Of a stretch of 64,000 nucleotides of DNA, positions 46,001-59,764 are shown piece by piece. Source of the stretch: Primulina eburnea (taxonomy: Eukaryota; Streptophyta; Magnoliopsida; Lamiales; Gesneriaceae); contig NC_133104.1 of NCBI RefSeq assembly GCF_022965805.1, forward strand, positions 40,282,682 through 40,346,681. The letters are read 5' to 3'. The first letter of the stretch is position 1; each line of letters starts with the position of its first letter. The position numbers and the translations under genes are program-made. Below the pieces are notes generated by a model. The model was given only the letters and a program-made list of their open reading frames with translations, ran no database searches and was not told where the DNA came from.

Positions 46001-49000
46001 GTCATAGGGTGAGGAACGCGTACCATTGGAGGGTTACCATCTTTGGCTTCTAGTGATACCCACTCCTTCAGTTGTTCTGAGACTAAAAGAGGAGCACATC
46101 CATGTGAGAAGATATCAGGATCCCAATCATTGATTTAGGCGCATAAAGAGTATTAGCCCAGAATAACATAGAGCTCAAATTTGATGAAAAGCTAGAGTAC
46201 CAAGATGACAGAACACTAAATGACATTTGTAGAATTGAGACATAAAAAAACCTGCATTTTAAAAACATCCAAAAAAAACTCCGAGAACAACATTCCTTCC
46301 AACAAGAAGTTGACTGGAAAACCAGTTCTGACTGGCACCGTCCCATACCAATACTGTCCCGTGCATTTGTCCACTATTTTTGCTTACATGACCAAAAGAA
46401 AAATAAGACCATTATCATTCAACTATTAAAAAAACAAAAAAAATTCATCCTACACTTGCCCATGACCTATCACACATGTATTTTCTCACGACATCCATTC
46501 GAACAAAGGCATCTTCATGCTTCTGAATGCCGTGTATGACCACCACCAGAACCAAAGTCTATTGAATGGTGTTGGTTAAATATCACCAAAAAATCAGAAG
46601 CAAATCAAGGTCAAGGTTTGTATCACGTCAAGTTTTAGTGACAATCCATTATGTGATTATAATGAACTGTATAGGGATTGGAGTTTTATATTATGTTAAC
46701 ATGACCCCGGTTCTTACTAGATCATGCTTGGACTTCTGGTCTGTTTTTGTAATTAAAGTCTAGTGTTAATAAAATATAATTTCCTATTAAAAATTTTTTA
46801 ATATGTTATCATTTCAGATGGACACACTACAGGATTCAAACCATTTTAAAAACCATTGATGCCCCACAGATGGCCCCGTAAAAATCACTTGTCAAAAAAA
46901 AAATTTAAAACCATAAAAATGAATTCATCAATCACACATACCCAAGATGCAATCCTCCAGTTAACAAACTACCCCAATCATCATATATATAACATCCTCA
47001 AAACTCCACACGACCAGCCTAGCCCTCTGAGAAACATCATCTCCAATATCTCCCTCCATGATAGAACACCAATTAATGAAAACAAATTCGGCATTCACCA
47101 AATCAACAAGATAACTCCTATGAACAATTGTAGGTGCATTACTATTGTTCATGAAATTCAAATTTATCCGTAAAAAAATCTAGAGCAGTAACCTTTTTAA
47201 GAACCTTTTTAAGACAAAATATTGTTGACACGCAGAATCTCAGAAATTCCACCGATTTCATCAAAAAATCATAAAAAAAGAACCTTGAAAGTTATGATAA
47301 TCTCTACACAAACTGCATTCCCAAAACTGACTTATTACATAAGTTTACAGAGGGCTCGTACGCTTCCAATCTATACTGAACCTCCGTATGCCTACTTGTC
47401 TCTTTGGCACTCTCACCATAATCAACAAACCTACACTTCAGCCAATATTTAAACTAAGCTCGATGTCATACTGAACCAAAAGTGTTTATGAGGTCTTCCT
47501 AAGCTTCTTTGTTGACAAGGAATATTTCTGTTCTGAAAAATGAAAATTGCAGTCTAAACAATTCTTGCGTTGTTTTAAAAGAACAATGATGTGACAAACA
47601 ATGTGATACTGCTACTATTTTCTGTAAATTGACGTCCTAGTTAAAAAGAAATAAGCCCTTGCACATTTTTTAAATCAGTGGCACCTTAATTGATCCAAAC
47701 AACATAGGCAAAACAATTTAAGAAATATTAGTCACAGACCTTGATCTGATTGGGGTTCCGTGAAGCAAACGAAGGCATCATGATCCTTCAAACTCAATAC
47801 ATTAGCTGAGAACCATGCTTTCTTGGAATCACCACAATCCTTGAGAACCTACAGGATAAAAGCAATCCACATTTCCTCACGACATGCCAAAAATTAAGTA
47901 TCAACTCCATGGGATTAATTGTCTCAACCTCAAACATTAAGCAACAGAAACATTAGAAAATAAGTCACAGGCACATAGTCTAAACCAGGTAATCTAAAAT
48001 AAGTATAAGATACTTAAAATCCAATAAAGCTCACAAACCTCGACAATGGAACCTTCTTTTATGATTGCCGTACTATCATATGTAGCAGGAGTGAAGGATT
48101 TCAATCTCGATTTAACTAATGGTTCGGCAGCAGTGCCACTGGCTTTATCTAACTCAGTCACTCGTTTATCCTTGTGAGCTTTTGAATTCTTCTCCCCATG
48201 CTTGATATAAGATCCAAGACTCTCTTCAACTGTGACACCAGTATCCACATTTCTAGATAACTCCCTTTGAGCAGGCGATGTGATATGACTAGTAACATGC
48301 ATATCCTTAGGATACATCACTGCTACATTGCTGTTGTCAGCTTTGTTATTATTCACGTCATTTGATTTTGAACCTGGCACAGAAGCCACCGGCAAAACTT
48401 TCCAATATCCTTCTGGTCCGGCCTCCACCAGTTGACTCAAAGTGAAAGGATCGCCCATGGCAACAATTTTTCCAGTATGTGAAACGGCCTCTGCTGCCAT
48501 TTCCGCTGCCTTTACAATGGAATCAAGATTTTCAGCATGCCTCGTGGCAGCTGAAGCAGCCTCAACCCTTTTCCTAGCAGCCTCTTTGGCAGCATATATC
48601 ACAGAACTGGAAGTATTGTCACAATCTCCACCCATCAGAATCGATACAGGAATTGCATTGGCCAAGTTGTTTACAGAGTTCAAGGTATCACATTCAGGTG
48701 CACTGAGAGTTCCACATTTGGTTACTGATTCATCAGCTATTTGTTTTGCCAGCATAGCAGCATTTGATGCGACCTTTGCAGCTGCGGCTGCGGCTTTAGC
48801 AACAGAAGCCGCTGCTGAAACAGCAACAGTAGCAGCTGCTAATTTAGCCTCGGCTTCTGTCTTCAGGCCAGAATTCTTTTGCTGCTCCAACTGACTCCAC
48901 AAACCTTGACAGTCCCTTATGGCAGCAGCAGCGTGGACAGCTGCCTCCTGAGCATGTAACTTAGCCTCCTCAACCTTGCTAAATTCCTCGAGAACCAGTG

Positions 49001-52000
49001 CCCTTTTATCCATGATTGGATCACCACTCTTATGGTGATCACTAGAAATTGAGGGCCATGCAGCAGGGATAAACTGGATGGCTTTGCCCTTTGGCAAAGT
49101 ACTAGAAGGGGCAGTGAAAGCAATTGGTGTAGAATAATGAGTACTAGCTACAGGTACGGGCATTGAATCTGAAATTGAGATTCGACCAAAATCCTCCATT
49201 GCAGAAGCCTTTTTTGACAATCGGTTATCTATTACAGGTATAGAGAAAGAATCTGCCGGTTTAGCAGTCACAGAAGCCTGTAAAACACCATCAACACCAG
49301 AAGATTTTTTTCTCTTACGAGATTTTGTATTAGCAGAACTCGGGGTGGTTGACAACGGACCCTTTTTCAAGTCAACTGAGGAAGCTTCGGGATATAGAGC
49401 GGTAAACCCAGTATGAATTGCAGGGATGGGAGATACATGATTTATACCAGAGGAAACAGAAGATGAACCTTTAACTACAGCTGTTGACTTTACTGGTTCC
49501 GGAATCGGGAACACAGCATAATTAGAACTGATATCAAATGGAGAACTTTGTGAAGAAGTACCCCAGGGTACTGGGAAGGAAGCCTGTGCTTGCCAAGAGG
49601 TTGTATGTGACACCAAATTCCGTATGACTGGGGTATGATAAGGATGCATGGGAGAAACAGCCGGATAATCAAAACCAGTACATCTGGCTGTGCAGCTAGA
49701 TGGCACAGCCTCACAAGATGAGACGGGAATACTCCACAGGGGTGAAGAGAGAGGGATCAATGGATTAACAGCCTGAGAAGAGATGACTTTGTTGGTTGCT
49801 CGACCAGCAGGAGATGAAAGAACTTCACTTCCAGTAAAAGCCTGTCTATTCACTTGATCTGGAGCTTTAGCACCTGCATCACTCCACACCAAGTCAGTCA
49901 GCCAACAATAAATTGGAAAAACACAGAGTGGACAAAATGTTAAGGTACCTGAGCTTGATCGTACAGGTGTTTCAAAATTAAATCCCTGGGCTTTCAGACC
50001 ACTAAGCTTTTCAACAACAGCACGCCAAGAAGGTTCCCAAATGCTCCTGCCCCCATCTGTAATTTTAGGAGAAAAAATAAAAATTAACTTGGCAAGCAAA
50101 AACGAATTACTTATTCATTATTAAACATGATAGCAAGACTGGAACTAACCAGACACACCAAAGGCCGAAACCATACAAGCTTCATCGGGCGCTACTCCTT
50201 GTCTGCAAGAAGCAACCATTCAGCCATAATTAGATCAACTGGAGGATAAATTGAAGCACAAAAGATAAAAAAATTTCACAAGAATCTGAAATGAGAAATT
50301 TTGGAGCCACTGCAAGATGATACGGTGCAGCAATTGGAGAGAGAGAGAGCGAAAAACAACTTACATAAGAGATCCATAAACAAAGATCTGCGCTCGCAGT
50401 TGCACTTGCTGTAAATCTGTAAAAGGCTGTTGAAAGAAAGTTGATAGTGGAGCAGAAGTATTTAGATCCGGTAAAATGGATCCAGGAATAGAAACAGTGG
50501 CCCTTGGCTTCATAGCGCTTTCGAGTGTCATGAGTTGGCCCGCCAACAGCGGACTCACCGGACCACAAGATTTATCCCCCCTTTCAGTTTGCTTCAAAAG
50601 TGATTTTTCCTTCACCTGATTTCCCGTTTTTGCACTTTCCTTCGTAGATTTACTGCTTCCACGTCTTGATTTACGTTCAGTGGAACCTTTAAAGCCTCCA
50701 GATGGTGGCACCCCATCAGACATCAAAGAAATTTCATGAGAAATTCCCTTCATGAGATCCACGCCAGCAGATGTCGTTGGTGGGGAAAAATCCCCAGTCT
50801 TCAAACAGATTCATAGCAAAAAAAGAGCAAAATGCTAACAAATTGACAGAAAAACAGATATAATGTCATAAAATAATCAGAACATGTCAAGAGAAAAGGA
50901 ATACCACAGCCAATTTGCTTGCTTGAATACCGGGAATCGACTGCAAACTAGTAATGGAATCTCCATTAGACTTGGTCTGACTTCCTAAATGCTTCACATC
51001 TGAAGTACAAATCCCCTCTTCTTTGGAGAGAGTTTTTGCTTTTGCATCCACAGATGATGATAAAACGTTACCAACATTTTTCAAGTCAGTGTTTTTAAGA
51101 GAGACACACTTGCTTACTTTACCTTGTGAAAGCTCAGTACAACTAAAGCCAGGCAAAGAAAGCTGGTTCAGTTCATCTATATCAACAGCCTGGGTGGTAG
51201 CTGCATAGACCAACAGTAGAAATCCGGAGTTGATAGAAATGAATCAGTAACAAATGAATCAGGAACACAATAAATATACTACTACCAGATATTCAAAGCT
51301 AATACAAGGTTCATCTATCTTGCAGAAGGAAAAGAAAAAAGCTCGACGTAGAGCGTCACCATCCAAAAAGAAGACTGAATTGCTACAGATTTAGAGCTAT
51401 ATATATAAAACTTACTATCTGCTACAATACCAATCCCCTCCCACAGCAGTAAGCATCAATATGTGGTCTTAAAGATCTTTTTATTGTTCAACAATTAGGA
51501 TGACACAGCATCACTGCCCGTATCATTACCGAGAATATAGGATCTCAAAAATGATACTGGAGACATGCACTCAAATCCTCAATAACTTTGTTTTGTTTTA
51601 GCTATTCCAGTCAAGATCCACCTCAAAGGAAAGAATCATCTTTGGAATCTCGTCCAAAGACAACGCCATCAACTTCAGGCATCAAAGTAGCTAAACCTAA
51701 AAGCTGACTCAAAAGAACTCTGCAATTAGCAAAGTACTTCCGCAACATGACAATCAAAGGTGTTCATGCCAATTAAAATCACAGAATACTAAAGAAACAT
51801 TTTGGGAGTCGAAGAATCCATACGGAGCAAGTGATAAAATGTGATGAAATGCAACTGATAGAGGAGGGGGGTTGCAATACAAAAAAAATTTCACTCGTTG
51901 CTCAACCAGCATAGGAGCAGGACTATTATTAGCAAGTTGGAAGTGCTGATGGGTCGATTATTTCAGATTTAGATCAAATTGAGTCTCACTTAACAGAGTT

Positions 52001-55000
52001 TTTCTGGAATCTATACAGGAAGACTGACAGTGGGGGGTTGGGGTATAAAAGGAGTGGAATGGAGTACTATTGATATTGAATCTAGGACAGAACTCGAGAG
52101 TCCTTTTTACGAGGGGGAGGAGATTACGAGAGCAGCCTTTGAAAATGACGGGTAAAAACACCGGGACCAGACGTGTTCACGATTGCAGTTTATAAAGAAT
52201 GCTGGGGCACAATTGAAGGGAACTTGCTAAAGGTGTTCCAAGGAAATTTATGAGGCCGTTATCAATGGCATTACACATATGCTTGATTCCAAAAAAAGCA
52301 AGAATCTGTTCAAATCAAGGACTTCCATCCAACAAGTCTGGTCAAAAGTCTTTACTAGATCATCACTGAAGTGTTATGCTTAAGACTTGAGAAGGTAATT
52401 ACCATCACAATAGCAAACTCTCAAAGTGCTTTCATCGAAGGTAGACAGATTCTAGACAGCTACCTAATTGCAAATGTAGTTGAGGAGGAAAGTAGGTTAA
52501 AGAAGAGGAGGGGTTAGGTTTTTAAGGTGGATTTTGAGAAAGCTCACGACAATGTCGATCGGAGTTTTTTGGATTTTGTGTAACTTTAAAAAAGTTTCGG
52601 GGGCGTTAAAGAATATGTTAAAAGGATGTCTGACGAGAGTCTCTCTCAATAATAGTTAATGGTAGGGTCAGGGGAAAATTCAATGGCGAAAAAAACTGAG
52701 AGGTAACCCACTATCACCCTTCTTTTTAACTCGGTGGTAGATGTGTTGGGTAGACTGGTGAACAAGGCTAAGGTGATGGACATTTTCAGAGGTTTGGCAG
52801 TAGGCATGGCCGCATGAGAGGATTGAAATTTCAAATATTCAGTTTGCGGACGATACTTGATTCTTTACGAAGAATGATAACCATTTGAGGTTACTGATGA
52901 GGATACTGCATTCCCTTTTGTGAATGTCAGGGCTAAAGATCATTTTGGAAAATATGTCTCAGGATCAAGTATCAACTGTGAAGAAGAGGTAGAGGAAAAA
53001 TTAGGTCGTGGGATTAATTGTGGGAGTGAGTCTTGGCCCATAAGGTATCTGGGGCACCTTTGAGCAGTATCCACTGAAAGTGACTTTTTGGGAGCGAGTC
53101 ATTTTTAAGATGTCTAAGAAGTTAGCAAGCTGAAATAAAGTTTTATTATCTAGAGAAAGTAGATAGACTGATCTCAGCAGTTTTGAACACATTATAAATA
53201 TATTTTATGTCGTTTTTCAGGGTCCCCGGGAAGTAGTGGAATCCATGGAGAAGATTACGAGAGATTTTCTGTGGGAAGGCCCTGATGGCCAACGTTGTCA
53301 CTTTGTTGCTTGGGACCAGGTTTGTAAACCAAAGGCGTATGGGGGTTTTGGTATCGATAATATATGTTAGAGGACTAGGACTCTTTTAGGGAAATGGTGG
53401 TGGAGATTTTCTAGTAAGAGGGAATCATTATGAAGGAAATTGTTGTTAGCAAATATGGATTACGGGATAATGGATGGGATGCGGACATTAGAAAGCGTGT
53501 TATTTTTTGGAGTCCTTGGAAATTTATTTCTAGAATATATCCGACTTTCAGTAAGGTGTGTGGTTAAGGGGGGTAATGAGGTCAGGTTTTAGGAGGACAG
53601 ATGGTGGGAGATTCTTCTTTTCAAGATCTTTTTCAATCGTTATTTCAAATCTCCACGATCATAATCAGGCCAATACCCACTTAATGTGTTTCGATTCATC
53701 ACTCAATCATTCAACTATTTCTCGGAACTCACATTTTTCATGTGAGTTGAAGGAGGAGGAGGTGAACAATTCAAGTTTTTCTTCGATCTTTGGAAAGGGT
53801 CGGGTTGATCGAGGCTACTGAAGACATCAGGAAGTGGATTCGGGATTCCTCGTCGCAGTTTTTTGTGAATTCCTTTGAGTCTTTTTTTTCTTGATAATAT
53901 ATATCCATATTTCCCTCTCTTTCAGACCATATGGAAAATGCCAATCCCTTGCATGGTTCAAGTGTTCTCGTGGACAGCAATGTCTAGAAAATAGCCTATG
54001 CATGAGTCGATGCAAAAGAGGTCTCATAATTGTTCTCTTTGTCCAAGTTGGTGCATGTATGCCGACAGGAGGTTGAGACTTGGGATCACTTGCTGGTTCA
54101 ATGTCCTTTTACGAGCCATCTCTCGTGCAATGTTTTGGTTGAACTGGAAATCACTTGGGTTTCCCCAAGATCAACCCGGGATTTATGTAATGACCCCGTC
54201 CTTATTTGAATGAAATACTAACTAAAACATGATCAAAGAATAGTTAATTAAGCATTATTAAGTTATTGATTAATTGAGGATCAACAAGTTGAGATCCACC
54301 GAATCTAAAATAGATCACTCAATCTACTTCAAATTATATTATTCCGAGAAATCCAACTAGACGAATGAGATTATGACATGCGACAGATAAGATTTAGTTT
54401 GGATCTTCTGAATTACTCTGGATGTAGCCTATAAATAGAAGCTTGTTTCATTTGTTATCTACACTGTTTGCCCTGAGCTTCTCTCTCTCGAGTTCTAGCC
54501 ATATATTTTATGTTTTTAGCAAGTTTCTAGGGCAGTTTAGCGTCGGGAAGCTTCGGAGCTAGTGTCGACTCGAAGACGGGTAGGTGAACTTGGACGCATA
54601 GATCGAGACGTCATCAACGAGCTGACGACGGACACAAGTATAATCCTAAAGCTTTAAATAGTGATTTAAGGATCATTAGAAAGAACTTTGAAGTATGTTC
54701 AGTGATTTTGGATCTAGCATGATAGTGATTTAAGTATATTGGTATTGTCTAGGTTCAAACGAGCATAATTTTTGCCAGATTGTTTTAGTGATATACTAAT
54801 ATACTGATTAAGATATTCAAGCGTTGTATACACACTTATATGCTGTATATTTATCTGTTACATGATACATATTTTACTACTTTAACATATTACGCATGGC
54901 ATATCACTTTGGGCCTGATATCTTTTGAGACATACTTCGTTTGTATGGACCGCTCAAACTTGTTCTGTATCGTGGACGGTTTGGTATCGAGAGCTACAAT

Positions 55001-58000
55001 GTCTGACGAGACCCGTGGGCTTTGATGCGACATTATAGGTCCACGTCTTGATGATGAGTGTGTGAGCCAAAATATACCTATGGCAGACCAGAGAATATAC
55101 ACTCAAGCGTCTCTAGACTGAGCATCAGATTCTAAACTTGATCCTTGATATCCAAGCATATTGCATTTCGCATGCATCATATCGGTTTGTATACTTGTAC
55201 ATTCTCGTAATGGGGGATTGTCGCTCGCGTCCTTGTTTTTATCTTGGACATCCCATTCCACGAGGCAAGTCTTAAGTTGGACGGTTTTAATGGCCAGGCC
55301 AGTGGCCAGAGCAATTGGGTTTTCGGCAGTGATCCAATGGAGGTTTTATTTGGTTTCTCATATTCTCGTGCAGGATTACAGATTTGATATGGTTGTCTTA
55401 ACGTTTAAAACCAAGATTATTGTTCTGTTTTCGTTTGGATTGTAAGATGATTAAGTTATTTGGTTTCCGCTGTTTAATTGTTGTTATTAAGTTTATTTAT
55501 GCATGCTTATTAGTATGTTTAGTAGTGACTTGGGATAGGGCACTACAATTTATTTGCCACGAATATTAGTCGGGAACTAGGGATGTTAGTTCGTTTTTTT
55601 TTTTTATCAGAAACTAATATATATTATATTAATTATGTTAAAAGTTTACAATACGAGTGGATGAGCCATCCACGAAATTCGAAAACAACCCATAAATGTA
55701 AATTGTTCAACAAAAAATATAACATCAATCCCTAATCAAATCAGATAAAAGGTATGTCCGAAACTTTGTTACGTTAATCGTCCACGTCGCCACCCTGAAT
55801 ATTATCTTCTCCCAAACGTCATCTCTCGATTCTTCTTTGTCACTGAATAATCTGTTGTTGCGCTCCAACCAAATCGACCAAAAAACACAGTGAACGATTA
55901 TGTACCAGAAGTCTTTGAATCCCTTTCATGTGAGAAATTCATTCTCCAAAATGAACATATCTCTTGACGATTCTGGAAGTGTCCACTCGAAACCCAAATG
56001 TTGCATTACCTTGTTCCAGACACTAGTCGTGAATGAACATTAAAGCAAAATATGATCCTGATCTTCCTCGTGCTTCTTGCATAAGTAGCACCAGTGTGGA
56101 TTCCAAACATGATCCGGCCGTCTCCTCTGTATGCTGTCACAAGTTTGCAATTTTCCCAAAGCTACTATCCAAGAGAATACCTTAACTTTTTGTGGGATAG
56201 GAACTTTCCAAATGTTGTAATAGTAAGGAAAAAAAGGGTGTGTACCACTCTGAAAAAATGATGAGTATAAAGAACTGACAGAGAAAACACCGGATGAATC
56301 TCCTAACCAAACCCTGACATCCCCAGAACCCACACTCAAAGATACTGACTCTAAAACCCCTAAAAGATCAGTGAACTCGCCCAACTCAACATCATACAAC
56401 CCTCTCCTGAACCTAATATCCCATGATATGACTGAGTTACCTTGAGTACTGGACACTGTGAAGAACTGAGAAATAGGTTTGTCTCTGACAGTAGATAATA
56501 AATAAATGTGAGGATAAACAACTTTGAAGGACAATAAACCCACCCACCTATCCTCCCAGAACCTAATGAGATTCCCCCCCTTGAGCACCGTACTAATCAG
56601 TGTTTGACAAGTCGAGTAGGACCGAGAAATAAACTTCCAAGGGCTTTTAAAAGTCGTGTTCCTTGCGATCCTTAAGTCCCAGCCATTATTGTGAAATCCG
56701 TAAATGCTACCGACGATTGTTTTCCAAAGAGAGTTATCTTCCACAGCGCCTCTCCACCACCATTTCCCTAACAGTGTCATGTTCCTCAGTCGAATACTGC
56801 CCAATCCTAATCCCCCTCTTGTCTATCGGTTTACACACTTGATTCCAATTGACAACATGGTACTGCGTTTCTCCATCGGCTCCATCCCATAGGAAATTCC
56901 GCATCAATGCTTCCAATTGTTTTGCCACTTTGTTCGGAACCTTGAAAATTGACATGAAGTAAGTAGGCAGTGAACTAAGGACTGATTTGATCAAAGTCAG
57001 GCGACCTCCTCTTGATAAGTAAGCCTTTTTCCAACTTGCTAGTTTGGTTGAGACTTGCTTGAAGATTGATGGGACAAAATTAAGTTCAGGGTTTCAAGTT
57101 GGAGTTTGAAGAGCATGGAGTTTAAATCGTTATGTCTCATATTTGTATATGAATTGATGTCTAACATCATGCTAAATTGACTTAAGGTCTAACTTCATTA
57201 TGCGTGGACCTCTGGTCCACTTTTGTAATTATAATTTTTTATTAAAATAATATCTTCACCTATAAAAAAAATCAATTTATATCCACAAAGCAATTTCATT
57301 CATACTAATAAAACATAGCTTTATCATGTCTTTAATAGGAGTTTCGACATTGACAGCACATTTACAGTCTTTATGGGAATCATTTGATTCCTCAAACAAC
57401 ATTAATGACCCTAAAATAATCTTGGTTTCATTTTATAACAACTGATTTTTTTAAAATTTCTCGTGCCTATCATGAATCTTGCATGCATGTAGGCCAAATC
57501 CATTTCCACAATGCTAAAACATCTTGGCATAATTTATTCTGCGACGGCAAACTGTACTGCACCCCAGAATTATGGGAAGACGCATAGGTCAAAGGAAAAA
57601 GAAATCTAGATCTGAAAACCATGATTGTGTCTATTGATTCTTGAAAAGAGTATGTCAGATACACATTATAATAGCTTACCTGAAACTATTAAAGAATTTT
57701 CTCCAGTGCTTCTTCCTTCTGCTGCTTCTTTTGGCTTCTCCGAAAGTACAGCTTCAGCTAGATCATCTTGCACAGTCAAGCTAGGGGCAGAATGTTCCAC
57801 ATTTTCTTTCAAGTCCTTACTAGCTTTCTCACACGAGGCGGCTCTGGAAGCTTCCATCAGGATAGCGGACTGATCGTCTCTCTTAGCTTCTATGACGGGA
57901 GTAGAATCAGACAGTGTGTCTTTTTCAGATCCAATAGCAGGGGCAATCTCATCAGCCACTCCGAAGGACACCTTCGTCCCTGATATAATTGATTCTTTAT

Positions 58001-59764
58001 TTGCTTCAAGTTTAATTGCTTTATTCTGATCCCTGTTCCGTATATCATATGAAGGTGTGACACTCTCATCACATTCAGCTAAATCACCTCCTATGACACC
58101 TGATGTTATCAAAGTTGTACCTGAAACCTCTGAGTTCAATACTGCCACGCATTTGAATATAAAACAGATATCAGAGCATATTTGGGTTGATGACTGAGAC
58201 CTGAGACAAGATTAGGGCATTGTTGAAAAAACAAGATAAAAAATGTACATGCAGAAGACATACGTGGATTATCCCCGGTAGAATCAACGGCTTGGGATGA
58301 AGCTGCCTTCAGATTTACTTCAACTACCTCACCTGAAAAGGTGGACCTTCCCTCTTCCTCATTATCATCACATACCAAAATCATTGAATCAAGAGGAAAC
58401 TTCTTGTCGTCCTTCTCGCGTTTAGAAGCATCCAGTTTACATTCATGAACATCCGAATTGACCGAAAGATCATTTTCTATGCACGTCTGTATGCTCCCAG
58501 GTAGCAAGGCAGGAACATGATCCCCATGCTCTAAATTTTCTTCCTGTATAGCAGCAACCTCTCTCACATTTGTGATATCGTCAATCATTGTTTTCTTCAT
58601 GCAGCCCACACTATTAAATGACGAATCTGCTGAATTACCAAGACCATCTCTCTGACTGTCTTCTATTCCAATTCCCACAACAAACTCTTTTCCTTGAAGG
58701 GGAGAAAATGGCTCGTCAGTTAACATATCACAACCTTCAGACAGCCGCTTGATCTTTGTACCTGAAGAGAAGACCGCAGGTCCACAATCACTGTCACCTG
58801 CAGCAACAAAAGAAGCCTCATCCAAACCCTCAAATGTAGACACGGACTCTCCCTTCCCAGAAATAACGGAAGTTCCACCGATAGTAGTAACATGAATATC
58901 AACTGCATGATCTGCAGATTCCAAATTCGAAGGAATTTGTAGATGACAAGGCATATTTAAACTAATGTCTTCAGCATCATTCCCACCCACTAATTCATTA
59001 ATCGTTTTGCCCGCTTCCTTTCGTACCTCCACTCCCACGGAAATAACTTTTGCTACACTAATTGTATTAACAAAATCGGGATTACAGAACTTATCCACGT
59101 CACCAGTCTCCACAATGCTCTCAGTGATCATCTGGGAAGAGCTTTCATTATTATCAACTCCCATGCCAGAAACAGGTAAATTTTCCTGGTCATGTTTGCT
59201 AAGAGATTCATTCGGCAAGCCACTTGAATCACCTTGATTGTCCATGGAGCTCTCCAGGTCTGTATGCAAATTTTCACCTGTCACTTTTAAACTACCACCT
59301 TCACCTTCAAGCACATAATCCATCTGGTCATTCTTCAAGTTAACCTCCACTGGTTTCATCGAGCTACCAAGCTGAGGGTCTGAACCCTCAACCATAATTT
59401 CACCTGGGGTCACCTCTTCCTGTCCGACTGCCTTCAATAACATTTCAACAGATTCTGATGATGTTGCCTCAGACCACACATTGTCATGCCTCGGCAAAGC
59501 ACAAGATTCTGTTGGGTTGGAGCCGAACTCTATTCCACTGCTTCCACGAGAAAAATCCTCGATCCAATGATTATCTTCCTGACTTGGAATACCGAGAAAA
59601 ACTTCGTTCTCAACTAAACTATCAAATCTTAAATGCCCGTGAAGGCTGTCATCAAAATCGAACTTGGGAAGAGAAAATGGTTGTAAAACAGAGGAAATTT
59701 TAGAACTCTCTTCACCAGCTAAGTGAAGATTATGGCCTCCATAGTCATTGTCATCATAGTCCAT
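43025..59764 (-). CDS. G2484-1: Agenet-domain protein, G2484-1 type
   Basis: Fourteen coding exons with consistent phases: 59764-58264, 58141-57680, 51200-50905, 50798-50365, 50202-50150, 50056-49949, 49873-48039, 47848-47740, 46076-45902, 45361-45294, 45190-45060, 44965-44159, 43228-43132 and 43044-43025. They give 2031 residues, about the size I recall for Arabidopsis At4g17330. The N-terminus (MDYDDNDYGGHNLHLAGEE, then FSLPKFDFDDSLHGHLRFDS) matches that family. A long acidic, low-complexity half follows, then an Ala-rich helical stretch in exon 7 (AAASVAKAAAAAAKVASNAA), then two Agenet (Tudor-like) modules, one over exons 7-8 (~1557-1600) and one over exons 9-11 (~1640-1715), and a basic tail. 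Agenet domains usually read chromatin marks; the function of this protein is otherwise unknown. A 5' UTR intron ends near 59777. Confidence 0.88.
45150..45191 (-). repeat. 21-bp in-frame tandem duplication in the second Agenet module
   Basis: The coding segment for AQGETLD occurs twice in a row at the start of coding exon 11. The first copy begins right at the splice acceptor (its first base is the G of the AG), the second follows directly. It lengthens the loop by seven residues without changing frame. Confidence 0.9.
46560..46800 (+). mobile_element. 5'-truncated LINE tail in intron 8
   Basis: Ends with CTTGGACTTCTGGTCTGTTT and TTGTAATTAAAG then an AT-rich tail. This closely matches the 3' end of the LINE at 57200-57275 (GGACCTCTGGTCCACTTTTG). 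It has no coding part. Confidence 0.6.
54186..55547 (+). mobile_element. Solo LTR (1362 bp) inside the LINE
   Basis: Starts TGTAATGACCCCG and ends GGGCACTACA, with target duplication ATTTA at 54181-54185 and 55548-55552. TGTAAtGACCC starts are typical of Ty3/gypsy chromovirus LTRs. No internal coding region remains. Confidence 0.88.
55593..57085 (-). mobile_element. 5'-truncated L1-type LINE fragment
   Basis: On the minus strand it encodes the end of LINE ORF2: WKKAYLSRGGRLTLIKSVL and LPTYFMSIFKVP, then, after a frame break near 56800, LLGKWWWRG, WKVPIPQKVKVFSWIVALGK and a zf-RVT finger WCYLCKKHEEDQDH. It ends after TTCTGAT in a poly(A) run (T-run at about 55595-55607 in plus reading). It is less decayed than the LINE around it, so it is younger. 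Confidence 0.8.

Larger units (their letters stand above)
51800..57275 (+). mobile_element. Decayed L1-type LINE in coding intron 2 (host of nested insertions)
   Basis: Broken reverse-transcriptase text on the plus strand: KFHSLLNQHRSRTIISKLEV (near 51890), HICLIPKK (near 52270), SQSAFIEGRQILDSYLIANV (near 52420), VDFEKAHDNVD (near 52535), a C-terminal zf-RVT-like region near 53930-54170, and a 3' end with an A run near 57265-57275. Many stops and frameshifts; the left end is approximate. A solo LTR (54186-55547) and an inverted LINE (55593-57085) sit inside it. Elements fill most of the 6.5-kb intron between coding exons 2 and 3. Confidence 0.75.

Noticed and set aside
56040..56804. 254-codon minus-strand frame as a host exon
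   Set aside because: Its sequence is LINE ORF2 C-terminus with a zf-RVT finger and a poly(A) end.
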